NCBI GenBank assembly: GCA_018127085.1
Contig: CM030724.1
Location: 124,001 to 188,000, forward strand
DNA length: 64,000 nt
Direction: 5' to 3'
Source: Pneumocystis sp. 'macacae'
Taxonomy: Eukaryota > Ascomycota > Pneumocystomycetes > Pneumocystales > Pneumocystaceae
The notes under the pieces are model-generated. The model was not told the DNA's origin and searched no databases. It was given only the letters and a program-made list of their open reading frames with translations. A program made the position numbers and the translations under genes. Positions 26,445 through 37,928 of the stretch are shown here, in pieces (position 1 is the stretch's first letter; the number at the start of each line of letters is the position of its first letter).

Positions 26445-27349
26445 ATGAGCGGTCCGCAGTGCGCGCGGAGTGCGGGCAGCGAGTGGAGTGGGGCGGCGCT
26501 TGAGGAGGCGCATGTCCACGGGGCATACGAGGCGATTGCAGCGGGGTTCTCGGCGACGCGCCGGAGGGTTGGTTTGGAGAGGCGTGCAGTGCTGATGGGA
26601 CAGCCATGGCCGTCGGTTGTCGACTTCCTTATGGCGCAGCCGCAGGGGTCGGTGGGGCTCGATGTTGGGTGTGGGAACGGGCGCCATCTGTCGGTGCGGC
26701 CAGACATCGTTCTTGTTGGGCTCGACAGGTCGGCAGCCCAGGCAGCCCTAACCCTGACCTCCATCGCGGCCCAACCCTAACCCAGCCCTAACAAGCACTA
26801 ACCCAGCCCTGGTGCTGGCACGGAAGCGGGCGTGCAGTAGGAGGGTGGTGCGGGGTGGTTGCCAGGGTTTCGGTTGCCGGGGAGCGGAGAGAGGCTTACA
26901 CGCGCAGATGCGAGGCACTGGTTCGGCAGGCAGCGCGCAGAGGGGACACAGATGTGCTCGTGGGAGACGGGCTGTCGATGCCGATGCGGCCGATTTTTGA
27001 CTTTTGCCTGTCGATTGCAGTGATTCACCACTTTGCAACGGAGAGGCGGCGGATTGCAGCGCTGCAGGCGCTGCTGGGGGTGCTGCGGCCGGGGGGGAGG
27101 GCGTATGTGGTGGTGTGGGCGCTGGAGCAGCCGGACTCGCGCCGGGGATGGGATGCAGGCGACGAGCAAGACGTCTTGGTGCCGTGGAAAAGAAGCGATG
27201 GAGCAGGCGGCTCGTCGGTCCATGCAGAGAGGTATTATCATTTATTTCGGCGCGGAGAACTTGAGAGATGTGTCCGCGCAGCCGGGGGCACGGTTATCGC
27301 AAGCGGTTTCGAGCGCGATAATTGGTGGGCACAGGTGGAGCGGTCTTGA
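26445..27349 (+). CDS. TRM9: tRNA wobble-uridine methyltransferase Trm9
   Basis: Start ATG 26445 (MSGPQCARSAGSEWSG); intron 26729-26907 (donor GTCGGC) joins VLVGLDR to CEALVRQAARRGDTDVLVGD; stop ends 27349. The SAM-binding fold shows LDVGCGNGRHLSV (motif I), DGLSMPMRP, DFCLSIAVIHHFATERRR, and LRPGGRAYVVVWALEQ, followed by SRRGWDAGDEQDVLVPWKR, a phrase specific to Trm9/ALKBH8 enzymes. The protein ends FERDNWWAQVERS. With partner Trm112 it completes mcm5U/mcm5s2U at the wobble position of certain tRNAs, tuning translation of AGA and GAA codons. An in-frame alternative acceptor at about 26864 would add 15 residues. About 240 residues, normal for the family. Codons are strongly GC-ending. Confidence 0.92.
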
Positions 27350-27794
27350 GATCAGGAAAAAACAACAAGCAGGAGCGGAACAGGGGTGTATTGGATCAAC
27401 AGAGATGCCAGCAGGGAATTTTTGTGTATAAATCTCCAATATCAGTTAAAGAGGAGCTAGACTATAGTTGATAAACAGGACTACCTATACAGAAATTACG
27501 ATTGAAAACGAGCAAATAGAATCACGGCAATTGCCTGGATGGACTGCAGTGTCTGATAGGATGTTGAGGGGGTGTCTTAAAGATATGCTTCAAAGGGTAT
27601 CTTGAGTGTTTAATAATGGGTTGTCTAAAACGCATAGGTATCTCTAAAGATTTGATTGAATAGTATCTTTGAGGGATCAGTACCGGTGCATTCAAAATAA
27701 TGCACAAACAAGCCAAGATTTTGTGTTTTTATATTATCGGAACACCCAGAAGAATCGACAAGAGTACACGAGTAACAATCTGTAAAAAATACAA
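27350..27794. other. Transition zone out of the GC island, no gene
   Basis: About 445 bp of intermediate composition (about 42-46% GC by eye). Contains the 3' end region of TRM9 and the promoter of the TBCB gene. No supported ORF. Confidence 0.5.
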
Positions 27795-28525
27795 ATGGGG
27801 ACGTTGATAGAAATTGTTTCACCAGAGCGAACTGTTGAGCGATATGTTGAGCCGAGCTGGACTATAGCACATCTAAAGGAACGCCTTGAGTTAATCACGG
27901 GTATTCCAGTGGAAGCACAACGATTAACCTTGTCTGGCGACACAGAAGTGACAGACACAACTACTACGCTTGACACGCTTGGTCTAGTGCACCATGCAAA
28001 GCTTTATGTATGTTTTTGCCATATTGCAAACGACCCTTAAAACTCTAGGTATCGGATAATAGAAATGAGGCGATGGTTAACAAACCGAGTGAATTGAATA
28101 ACCCGTCTGAAGATATAGAACATTTCCAACTAAGCGATGAAGCATATGCAGCACGACCCAATACATTTTCTAAATGGCGAGAAGCCCATTTTGGAGAAAT
28201 GGACAATAAATCAGCCTTTTTCAAAACGAATCGAGCTCTACAAAAGATACACCAAAAGGGCATCTATGTCGGTCAAAAATGTATGGTCCACGGAACAGAT
28301 CAGATACGTAATGGTTGGGTCCGGTTTATTGGTCAAGTCAAAGGATTGCCTGAGGGTATCTGGGTTGGTATCGAATATGATGCACCTGTTGGCAAAAATG
28401 ATGGATCGTTCCAAGGCGTCCGCTACTTCTCCGCTAACGAAAACTACGGATCATTTCTCCATCCTGATCGAATTGAAATATGCCCATCATCACCTATAAA
28501 TACAAGTTCAGATGAAGAAATATAA
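27795..28525 (+). CDS. ALP11: Tubulin-folding cofactor B (Alp11/TBCB)
   Basis: Start ATG 27795; exon 1 to 28007, intron 28008-28048 (41 nt), exon 2 to 28525; about 229 residues. The N-terminus is a ubiquitin-like domain (MGTLIEIVSPERTVERYVEP, then HLKERLELITGIPVEAQRL). The C-terminal CAP-Gly domain reads VGQKCMVHGTDQIRNGWVRF, then GQVKGLPEGIWVGIEYD and GKNDGSFQGVRYFSANENYG, ending SSDEEI, an EEI-type acidic tail as in TBCB. It captures folding alpha-tubulin together with cofactor E. The gene sits on the falling shoulder of the GC island, about 43% GC by eye, between that of the island genes and the rest of the window. Confidence 0.92.
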
Positions 28526-28585
28526 ACAGACATCCAAAACCCATATGTACGTAAAAACATGCAATAAACCATTAAACAGATTATA

Positions 28586-30497
28586 TCAAACACGCAATTC
28601 CTCATTTTCCAATGTATCAGTTGCTTGTGTAAAAAATAATCTTGATACTTTATTCGCAATATTTCGTATAGAATAGTAATTGCCTAAATATATTATAAAC
28701 GAAAAACAGCATTCAAACAAATACCTCTAGGTACAATAAAATGAGAGCCTCTTTTTAGCCGGAACGAAGTCTGGTGTACAGTAGCTTCTACTGCACCTTC
28801 GAGGATAACAAATGTCATAACATTATGTTTAGAAGGTTTTGTCGTTTTTTCACCACCTCTTGGGAGATCCATCACACCCGTTGCAAAGAAGGGGGCCTCA
28901 TCGAATGTCTTTTGAAACTTAATAATTGCATTTGCAACATCTCTTGGTGCATAAGAAGATGCAGGATATGCAATTCCTAAATTTAATATTAAATACTAAT
29001 ATTTACCAGAAAAACTTACGTTTAATAATAGGCTTCTTATCATGCCAATTAATCACTTCACATTCAACATCCACTTTTTCTTCCCATTCTTCATCACTGG
29101 TGGTCTCATGTTTAGTCATTTTCTTTCTGAAACTGGTATTTTTCACTCGACCAGTTCCTTTAGGCCTGTTTGGTATACTTATAGGATCAACACGAATAAT
29201 TTCTTTAATTTTTGGCATTGCTGGACCTGATTTCCTTCGTTCACCAAGCTCATATACAATTCTTTCATTTCTCCAGTAAGCCAATGGTGCAACTTTTGTT
29301 CGTAAAGAACGCCTTGTAGCATTTACACGAGGAGACAGGGCAGTCGGAGGAAAATCTTCCAGGGAATCAGAATGTTTAGAGTGCTTCTTAATCATCTTAG
29401 TTTTTGTAATCATCTTTGGCGAAACATCTGGTGACTCTGACTCTGTTGAAGAATGAGATGAAAATGAATGTTTTTCAGGAGAATATCCAGATATAACTTT
29501 TTTGGACTTTAACAATGGACGAGGTGCTTTTTGTTTTTTGCGTATAGAACTAGCATTTGTCATTCTTTTTCTAACAGATAATTCTTTCTTTGATTTTCCA
29601 ATTATTTTATCATTTAAATTTTTCTCTACAGACTCCTCCGTATCATGCTTAAATGATTCCTCCCAATCTTGTGCATTATAGTAATCGTCATTTTGAACAA
29701 CTCCCTGTAAATCAGGCTCACTATCATCCGAATTGTTTATAAGACTAAACGTTTTTTGTTTTGTTTTCTGTTGCACTAGCAAACCCCGTTTAGTACTCAT
29801 ACGAGTTTGAGCAGCCGGCTCACAGGTTTCTATAGGCTCATCTCCTATTTCTGCAGCAACCGAAAAGTCAAGCCGACGAGCCACACCATCTGACCAGTCT
29901 AATTGTCTAGGCGATACCAAACATTTTTGTTTTTGCGTAGAAGGAACACGAAGAGCTGGAGATTTCAAACTAGTTTTAACAGGAGATCGACTAATCCATG
30001 GTGATTCCCCTTTAAAAATCCGCTGGCCTGCCAGCACATCTGGAAATTTACGTTCCGACCATGCATTCAAGGGTTTCCTCGATGCAATAACATCTGATAC
30101 ATCACGAGATGGACCTGAACATATAAATTCATGTTACAATTTCGAAACCAAAACCATACTATTTGCCACATCCATACTCTGTTCTAATGAAATCGTTTGA
30201 TCATTCTTATAAAACACTTCCTGCGCAGAAACAGACATTTCATTCAACGATGGTGGAGTAACCTGAGAAAAAAATGCATCTATATCCTCCATCCCAAAAG
30301 AGTCCCGTCGGATATCTTCATTAATCTTTAAACCTGTTTTTCTAAATAAATCAGCATAAACCAATCATTCTTCCCGACCGGATCTTATCAACTCGGTCTA
30401 ATATAACATACCGCCCAACAATACCAATTTCCATAAATTGACCATTAGAACGCATAGCAGAACCAGTCTGCCTCATCGATGCAGACTGCCAAATCAT
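28586..30497 (-). CDS. CNP3: Inner kinetochore protein CENP-C/Mif2 (Cnp3)
   Basis: Starts at ATG 30497-30495 (alternative Met seven codons on) and stops at TGA 28588-28586; five exons. The intron at 30342-30411 joins FMEIGIVGR to KTGLKINEDIRRD and FGMEDIDAFFSQVTPP, the conserved Mif2 N-terminus. The CENP-C motif is RRSLRTKVAPLAYWRNERIV (about 29325-29260). The C-terminus is a cupin dimerisation domain: HNVMTFVILEGAVEATVHQT, FRLKRGSHFIVPRG, then NYYSIRNIANKVSRLFFTQA. The middle is a long Lys/Ser-rich linker. CENP-C reads CENP-A nucleosomes and recruits the outer kinetochore. Presence implies CENP-A-based centromeres. GC content of the 3' half is still slightly raised. Confidence 0.93.
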
Positions 30498-30974
30498 CGT
30501 GTTTTAATGTTCTTTATCACTTAAAATTATAATCTATAATGATCCTCAAGAACACAAGCAAAAACACTAGATGTCTGAAAAAACTACACTCTAAGTAAAC
30601 AAACAATTTTGAACTCTTATATCACAAAAAAACAAGGTTTCTTCTTTACACGTATTTTTTAATTACAATTTAACAATATTCTTCAAAAAACGCTGTTTTA
30701 AAGAAATTAAAAAATGAAAAGCACTGAAAACACAGAAAAATAAAAATATGTTCTACTTATATGCTTAAAAATATTAAAATATTACAAGATCTGCTTACCT
30801 TTCAATATTCACTTTTTTTGTTGCTATTATAATAACTCAACACGCAAACGTGTACGTCGCTATGGACACCATTACCTTAACAACAATCTCAATATCATAT
30901 AAATCAATTAACTTTTAAACAAAACCAACTTTAAACCTGCTCAACAAGAATTTTATACAAATTAATGCGAACAA
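30498..30974. promoter_or_regulatory. Divergent promoter of CENP-C and RNase H2A genes
   Basis: About 480 bp, AT-rich, head-to-head genes. Nothing specific recognised. Confidence 0.4.
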
Positions 30975-32145
30975 ATGGAAAATAGTTCTTCTGGAGAAGA
31001 AAATGAAAAAATATCCTTTTTAGATTTAAATGATAGTTCATATGGATCAATAAGAAAAATTATCCATTCTAAAGAAAAACTTTCTGAATCGGACGTATGG
31101 ATCGCAGGGATAGATGAGGCAGGACGTGGATCAGTTAGTAATTTCTTTCTTAATACAAAATGATCCTGATTGTTTATTTTAATTAGGTTCTAGGTATATT
31201 TCAAGAGCATATAAATATTGGTGATAAAAAACAAAAAATAGGTCCAATGGTTTATAGTATTGCTTATTGTCCTAGAAATTATGGGAATATATTAAAAAAA
31301 TATGGTTTTTCAGGTAAATCATTCCATTTTTACTAAAAAAATTAAAGCACTATCAGATTCAAAAACATTAACACCAGAACAACGAAAACAATTAATGCAA
31401 ATGCTTTACACAAATAATGAATTAAAGAAAAATGTAGGATGGTCTATATCTATGGTTTCTGCCCGCAAAATATCCGAAGGAATGCTACAACCTGATAAAT
31501 CATATAATCTGAATGCGCAAGCACACGATACAACAATTCAACTTCTATCCGAAGTGTTAAAACGTAATCCTAATATTAAAGAAGTATTTTTACATTTTTG
31601 GATTATCTATTCTAATTCAAAAGATCTATATCGACACAGTAGGCCCATCATCTTCTTATCAAGTTAAACTTCAACAATTATTTCCACAAGCCAATATAAT
31701 AGTTAAAGAAAAAGCAGATTCAATCTATCCAATAGTAAGTACAGCGAGCATCTGTGCAAAAGTCTCAAGGGATAATGCGCTTGCTAAAGCAGCTATTCAT
31801 CAAGAATCATGGGGAAGTGGATATCCATCAGGCAATAACTCATTATACAAAAACTCCATTAAATTAATATATATAGACCCCATAACATGCAAGTGGCTAA
31901 AAAACACAATGGATCCAATTTTTGGATGGCCATATGAAATCGTACGCTACTCCTGGCAAACGGCTAAAGATCTTCTAGAAAAGGATGCACAAAAAAGAGA
32001 TAACTTAAAGGTTTATGTTGAGTGGTATAAAAGAAACGAAAAAAATACTATGCGAACTATTCAAAGCTATTCCAAGGCCTCTAAGATTGCACAAGAAGGA
32101 ATCAATTTATCTTGGTATGGCCAAAACATTGAGCATGATTTTTAG
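30975..32145 (+). CDS. RNH201: Ribonuclease H2 catalytic subunit A
   Basis: Start ATG 30975, stop ends 32145. Introns: 31134-31186; a 7-nt exon 31187-31193; 31194-31241; 31314-31347 (34 nt); 31584-31623; and a GC-AG intron 31832-31876. Splicing restores VWIAGIDEAGRGSVLGPMVY, with the GxDEAGRG catalytic motif (first Asp, Glu). Further: DSKTLTPEQRKQLM, YIDTVGPSSSYQVKLQQLFP (third catalytic Asp), KADSIYPIVSTASICAKVSR and SGYPSDPITCKWL, then FGWPYEIVRYSW. The enzyme removes ribonucleotides and RNA-DNA hybrids from genomic DNA. Skipping the GC-AG intron removal adds 15 residues in frame without a stop. Catalytic residues DEDD appear intact. Confidence 0.92.
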
Positions 32146-32545
32146 TCATCTCCAATTAGCATTTTTTAATTATTTATCTAAATATCCTAATTAAAAATAC
32201 AATAGCTATTAAATGAATTCAAAATATAGTCTAAAGTACTTAAAATGGCTTAAATCATTCAGATTCTAAATACTTATTTACTGCATATATTTTATTTATA
32301 AATCCTTCAATAAAAATACAAATTATTTAAATGAACTAAAGGACGAAAATGAATTCAAAAAATAATCAAAATACATTTCACAACAAAAAGTATATAACAT
32401 GTTACATAACTTGATTTGATTTCCTAATATTTACAACATTTAAGTTTTTAAATAATATTTCGTATTTCAATCAGTTTTAAATATTTATACAATATATTTT
32501 CGATTATTTATATTATTTATTATTGTTCATTAATTATTTCCCCTT
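32146..32545. other. Tail-to-tail spacer, RNase H2A and RPN8
   Basis: 400 bp of AT-rich sequence between convergent genes; no feature seen. Confidence 0.45.
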
Positions 32546-33791
32546 CTATTGCCCCTTATTATTCTCATTAGCTTTATCATCCAAGACATTATCTATCTCA
32601 TCATTATTCCGTTCTTTATTCTGAATCTTATTATCAATAAGCTAAACATATTTAGTAACTTCATGAAAATAGAAAAATATTACATCATGTAACGACATCA
32701 CACATCTTATAATGCTACTTAAATAGATGCACATCAATTGATCATTCGTTTTTACACGAAATGCTTTAGTTAAATCATTATTAGGATCATATTTTTCATT
32801 ATTCCCTTGAATAGAAGATATTCTTGTATCTGGAAAAAAAGAGGAAAGGTTCGGAACTAAATTGAAAATATCTTGCATGATTTCAAGAATCATATGATTG
32901 ACAGGAAGTTTTTTATCAAGAACTTTACCAAGATACTGAGAAATCTCATTTAATCGCTGACTCAATCCACGAAGAGAATGAAGCTGGTTTGTAATACGTG
33001 TAGAAAGTGTACCTACAGCGGCATTCTTAATATCCCTAAGAAGATGCTCTACGCAAATTTCTTCAACTTCTTCTGCTTCAATACTTGATGAAACATGAAC
33101 AAATGTCTTTGACGTCATTGTACCATCCTAAAAAAGTAAAAAAACAGTAAAAAAACTCAAAGAAAACTGACATCCCTAATTTCTTCTATTACAAAATATG
33201 CATCAGTAGGAATACCAAGTGTTTGCGGTTTTACGTTAATAATCACCAATAAAGGATCAGGAATATATTTTTTGAAAAGTTCATTAATTTCAATATCAGA
33301 AGACCTTAATTTTGGACCCGTATGATACCATCCAATCATTTTTTCTCGGACTAATTTACTTCAAAAACAAAATAATCAAAATTTTTATAAAACACACCAT
33401 TAATCTTTTTAAACATTTCATTCATAGATTCCATATAATTATGATCCAAAAACCATACATGGGGATCCTTTTCATCTTCTTCAAATGGGACTCATAGACT
33501 CTTAGCCATTTTCATCTCTTTAATAAAATAAACAAGACTTACCTACAAAACTATTGGCGACATTCACAATTTTGCCATTTTTTTGGCCTAAAAGAACACC
33601 AACCACACGCTTTGAAGTATTAAGTGCAACCCTATTAAATGCATCGACTACAGAAAGCAAAACAAGAGGATGAATAATCTATATACACTAATCAATCCTT
33701 TTTCTCTCAAATTCTACCCCTTTTCCACTGGACTTCATACAACTTGAGTAGCCATCCACGAAAGCGTCTCTAAAGGCGTCTTTGCAGGCAT
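32546..33791 (-). CDS. RPN8: 26S proteasome lid subunit Rpn8 (MPN domain)
   Basis: Starts at ATG 33791-33789 ([17 protein letters not shown]) and stops at TAG 32548-32546; about six exons. Joins give [57 protein letters not shown] and [15 protein letters not shown]. The MPN domain lacks the JAMM zinc ligands (WYHTGPKL instead of HxHPx7SxxD), as expected for the inactive partner of Rpn11. The C-terminal half contains [21 protein letters not shown] last intron (about 32682-32640) links SLHD to [13 protein letters not shown], a family signature; without it the protein would stop early. Highly conserved and complete. Confidence 0.93.
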
Positions 33792-34016
33792 AATTTATAA
33801 AATTCCACTCGTTATAGCCCAAAAATCAGCAATTTCCTAAGTCTACAATTTTTATGTCGATATTAAAAATAAGTGACGTATAATACTAAATTATATTTCA
33901 ATGACTGGTAACCATAGAAACTATGTCACGATAACATCCAAATAGATAAAATACAACTTTAACAAAAAAGTTAAATCATTTTTTTTCTACTCCTTTCTAT
34001 AATATTTACTATATTG

Positions 34017-35110
<1,094 letters not shown>

Positions 35111-35112
35111 AC

Positions 35113-35318
35113 TTCTATTATTTATTTTCCAATAAAAAAATATTCATTGCACATTAAAACTAGCTTTTTCCAAAAAAAAGAAAAAATCAAGATAAATTAT
35201 TGTATTTACTATCTATGCTATCCATATAAACACTTTCTTCTGTATATTTCTTTTATTTATTTTTTCATCTCCTATTCCAACGGAAGGCGCTCGACCACTG
35301 AATTTGTTTCATACAAAA
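35113..35318. other. Short AT-rich spacer
   Basis: Spacer between the adenylate kinase and the small acidic protein gene; promoter of the latter expected, nothing specific recognised. Confidence 0.35.
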
Positions 35319-35750
35319 ATGCCAGGAAAAACTGTTAGTTCACCAACAAATGAAAATGTAGATAATACAACCGAATCGCCCCTTCTATCTGAGGCAGAGA
35401 CTTCTAAAGATTTAGCATCAAAACATCAAACGTCAAAGTCAAAGGATCCAGAACAACCAACTAAGGTTTTAGATGAAAATCAAAGTTCAGATGATTCAAG
35501 TGAATATTCAAATCCTCCACTAAAGAAGCATAAAAAGGAAGAACAAGACAAAGAAACGAGTGATTCTGAGGGAGAAGAAAGTTATTCTGAAAACGATATT
35601 GTAAGCTGAATTTTTTTTAAAGAACATATTAATTATAACAGGAAGATACACAAGAAACAGAAGAGGTTAGCTCATCGCGAGCGCTTATTACATTGCTAAT
35701 GCTATCTAAAGGATTCGGATGACGATTATGAGGAAGAAGATAGTGAATAG
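35319..35750 (+). CDS. Small Ser/Glu/Lys-rich acidic protein, unknown
   Basis: Not recognised. ATG 35319 (MPGKTVSSPTNENVDN); an upstream in-frame ATG at 35304 adds five residues. Three exons: the first to about 35601, a 24-nt exon EDTQETEE near 35641-35664, and a last exon DSDDDYEEEDSE ending TAG at 35750. About 115 residues, almost wholly charged: a KKHKKEEQ basic patch flanked by Ser/Glu/Asp runs. Such composition is seen in histone chaperones of the Chz1 type and in nucleolar acidic proteins, but no diagnostic motif is present. Intron positions are supported by clear GT..AG ends. Confidence 0.6.
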
Positions 35751-36050
35751 CTGCGAGTTTTCTGCCATACTACGCCATATTATATCTGCCTTGTTTCCTC
35801 TCCCTTTATTCGAATTTATAATATATCATTTTACACACTGGAATATTTTGACGTCACTAGCAATTAGAAAGTGTCCGTGTTTTTATATTTATCTCTAATT
35901 CGGCATTTCATCTTGTTATATAACTACTAAAAATGTTCAGTGTACTATAACATCACCTTTGTCTCGTAAAAAATATTACTTTTCAATATTATAGTTATTA
36001 TATCAGTGGAACAGATGTTATGCCCAAAAATATGTTAAATATCTAATTTT
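35751..36050. other. Tail-to-tail spacer
   Basis: 300 bp between convergent genes; AT-rich, no feature seen. Confidence 0.4.
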
Positions 36051-37928
36051 TTATTCGCTTATTGTCTTTCTTTTTCCCAGCACAGTATCTGTTAACTTTT
36101 CATTTTCAACCATTGATTCCAATGGATTTTCCCTTAAAAGTGACTGGCTAGCCACACTTGCTTCAGATAAACAGAGTGCATGATATATAACATTTTCTAT
36201 AGAAATTGCATTTTTCCATACCCATTCTTCTACGTCTTCATTCCATACAGCCACAAACTTTTCTTTGCATATTGGACATGGCTCGTTTAATGAGTTAGGA
36301 TCTGTAGGCACAAGAACGTATGATTCATCTGGACTAAACTCCTTTTCTTTTTTAGGTTTCTCTGAATTATTTTCCAATGATTCTGGTGCTATTGAAGAAA
36401 CGTCCTCATATGTATATTTAATCCATTCCTATCCAATATTAATCACTTAGCATATTAATATTATAACATTCGCTTACTTCTTCATCAAAATACCAACATC
36501 TACTTTGACCTCGTAATGAAATCTCTCTCAATCTATTATTAATGCGAAAATGCCAATCAAGATGTGCATCTCTTCTTTTTCTCCCATCGTCCGTGTCCTC
36601 AAATCTTTTAGCACATGTACGACATTGTAAACTCATGCATTCATATAACAAAACGACGAGTTCAGGGCGATGTCTTTAAGATTTAGCCAATAAAAAATAA
36701 TAATCAAAAAACATACTTTGCAAGAGACGATGACTTAAGTTCAATATTTTTTAAACTATTATTTAATATTGAAAAGGAAGATAACGACAGAGTACTAGGA
36801 TCGATAGAAATATAAGATTTTACATCATTAGTTGAGTTTGTAGAATCATTCGTAAGTAATCCAGCACTTCTTAAGGAAGCCAACAAAGTTTCGGTATCTG
36901 TAGGCGATATATTTGGAGGAATGTTTAGAGATGAGTTGATATATGGAATCTGAAAAGGATAATAATGAGCCATTTGAGACATATTTTGTTGCTGAAATGA
37001 TAAAGATGACAATTGTTCCTTAATAGCAGATAATTGATTAGGCGGTAATGTCGAAACCTGAAGTATCGATTGCAATTTTACAAGTGCTGGAATCTGCTTC
37101 AAAGATATTTCATCATTTGGATTTAGAAGAACACGTTTTTGAGCAGTAGTTAAAAGAGAAGAAATATCAGCCAAAAGAGAATTTACAGTAACATTGGAAA
37201 TTGCGGGAACTAAAGTCTGCAATGACTAAACATTAGTTATAAAGAAAAAAGTAATGTAAAATTTACATGATGATTTCCTATATAACTTGTATTATTGGAA
37301 ATATTTCCAAAACTTATTACTCCAGAAGAATGATCAACAACATTTTGCGACGGTATAGAAGACAATAATACAGATTTAGAAGCAAGTAATTTACGCTGAT
37401 CATGATGTTGACGTAACTGACGGATTTTATTTAAAAGACTATCAATTTTGCGAGTAATCTCCTGAGAAAATACAGGAGTAAGAGAATTTGTTCCAGGAAC
37501 TGGTTGTTTCCATGTCTGCAATAATTCTTCCATTTTCATACGTAAATGAGGTTCCATAAGAGTATATGTATTAATAAATATTTTTGAAAGATTATGACCG
37601 AAATAAATAGTATATGGACTTCCTACATTTTTACATATAGAATCCAAAAGATAAAGAGCATGTAATTTATGCGGAGGAGGAGCCTATAATTTCATTAGTA
37701 ATCTAACTTGAGTATTATTTATTTTTTTAAAATAATAACATAACAAAAAAAACCTACCCGATTTATATGTTCTTCAATTGCCTTTACAATATACTGTGCA
37801 GCATAAAGTGTTTCCTGTGCAATCATAGTAAGATCTCGAATCAACGGTCTAGAATTAATGGTTAAATCTTGTAGCGAATCAAGATAATCCTGTTTGATCT
37901 CTTCAAGCTCTTCTTGAGCAAGTGGCAT
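36051..37928 (-). CDS. PCF11: Pcf11, cleavage/polyadenylation factor IA subunit
   Basis: Starts at ATG 37928, stops at 36051; five or six exons. The N-terminal CID domain (PolII CTD-interacting) is intact: DYLDSLQDLTINSRPLIRDL, ETLYAAQYIVKAIEEHINR, APPPHKLHALYLLDSICKNV and GSPYTIYFGHNLSKIFINTY. A Gln/Leu-rich middle follows (about 37222-36720). The C-terminus has the two Pcf11 zinc fingers: CRTCAKRFEDTDDGRKRRDA with HLDWHFRINNR, and CPICKEKFVAVWNEDVEEWV W...H. Between them lies the Clp1-binding type segment SRCWYFDEE. Pcf11 couples transcript cleavage to termination by binding Ser2-phosphorylated Pol II. Complete and typical. Confidence 0.93.

Larger units (their letters stand above)
23000..28550. 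other. GC-rich island with graded flanks (core 23600-27350)
   Basis: By eye GC climbs from about 35-40% near 23000 to about 60% at 23700-25500, exceeds 75% at 26000-26450, is about 65% at 26600-27000, near 58% at 27200, about 45% through 27400-28000 and about 40% by 28600. Genes outside the island are around 30%. Three complete genes with spliceosomal introns lie inside. Long antisense ORFs here are a by-product of the scarcity of AT-rich stop codons. Confidence 0.85.

Noticed and set aside
26745..26815. CCCTAACCC repeats as a chromosome end or fused telomere
   Set aside because: Imperfect, short, and inside an intron of TRM9 with branch-point context.
23600..27350. Island as bacterial or host contamination
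   Set aside because: The genes are fungal in type, contain spliceosomal introns, and composition grades into flanking genes on both sides. A chimeric assembly remains possible but less likely.
32642..32648. Stop codon ending Rpn8 early
   Set aside because: It lies within an intron; splicing gives the conserved [12 protein letters not shown] end.
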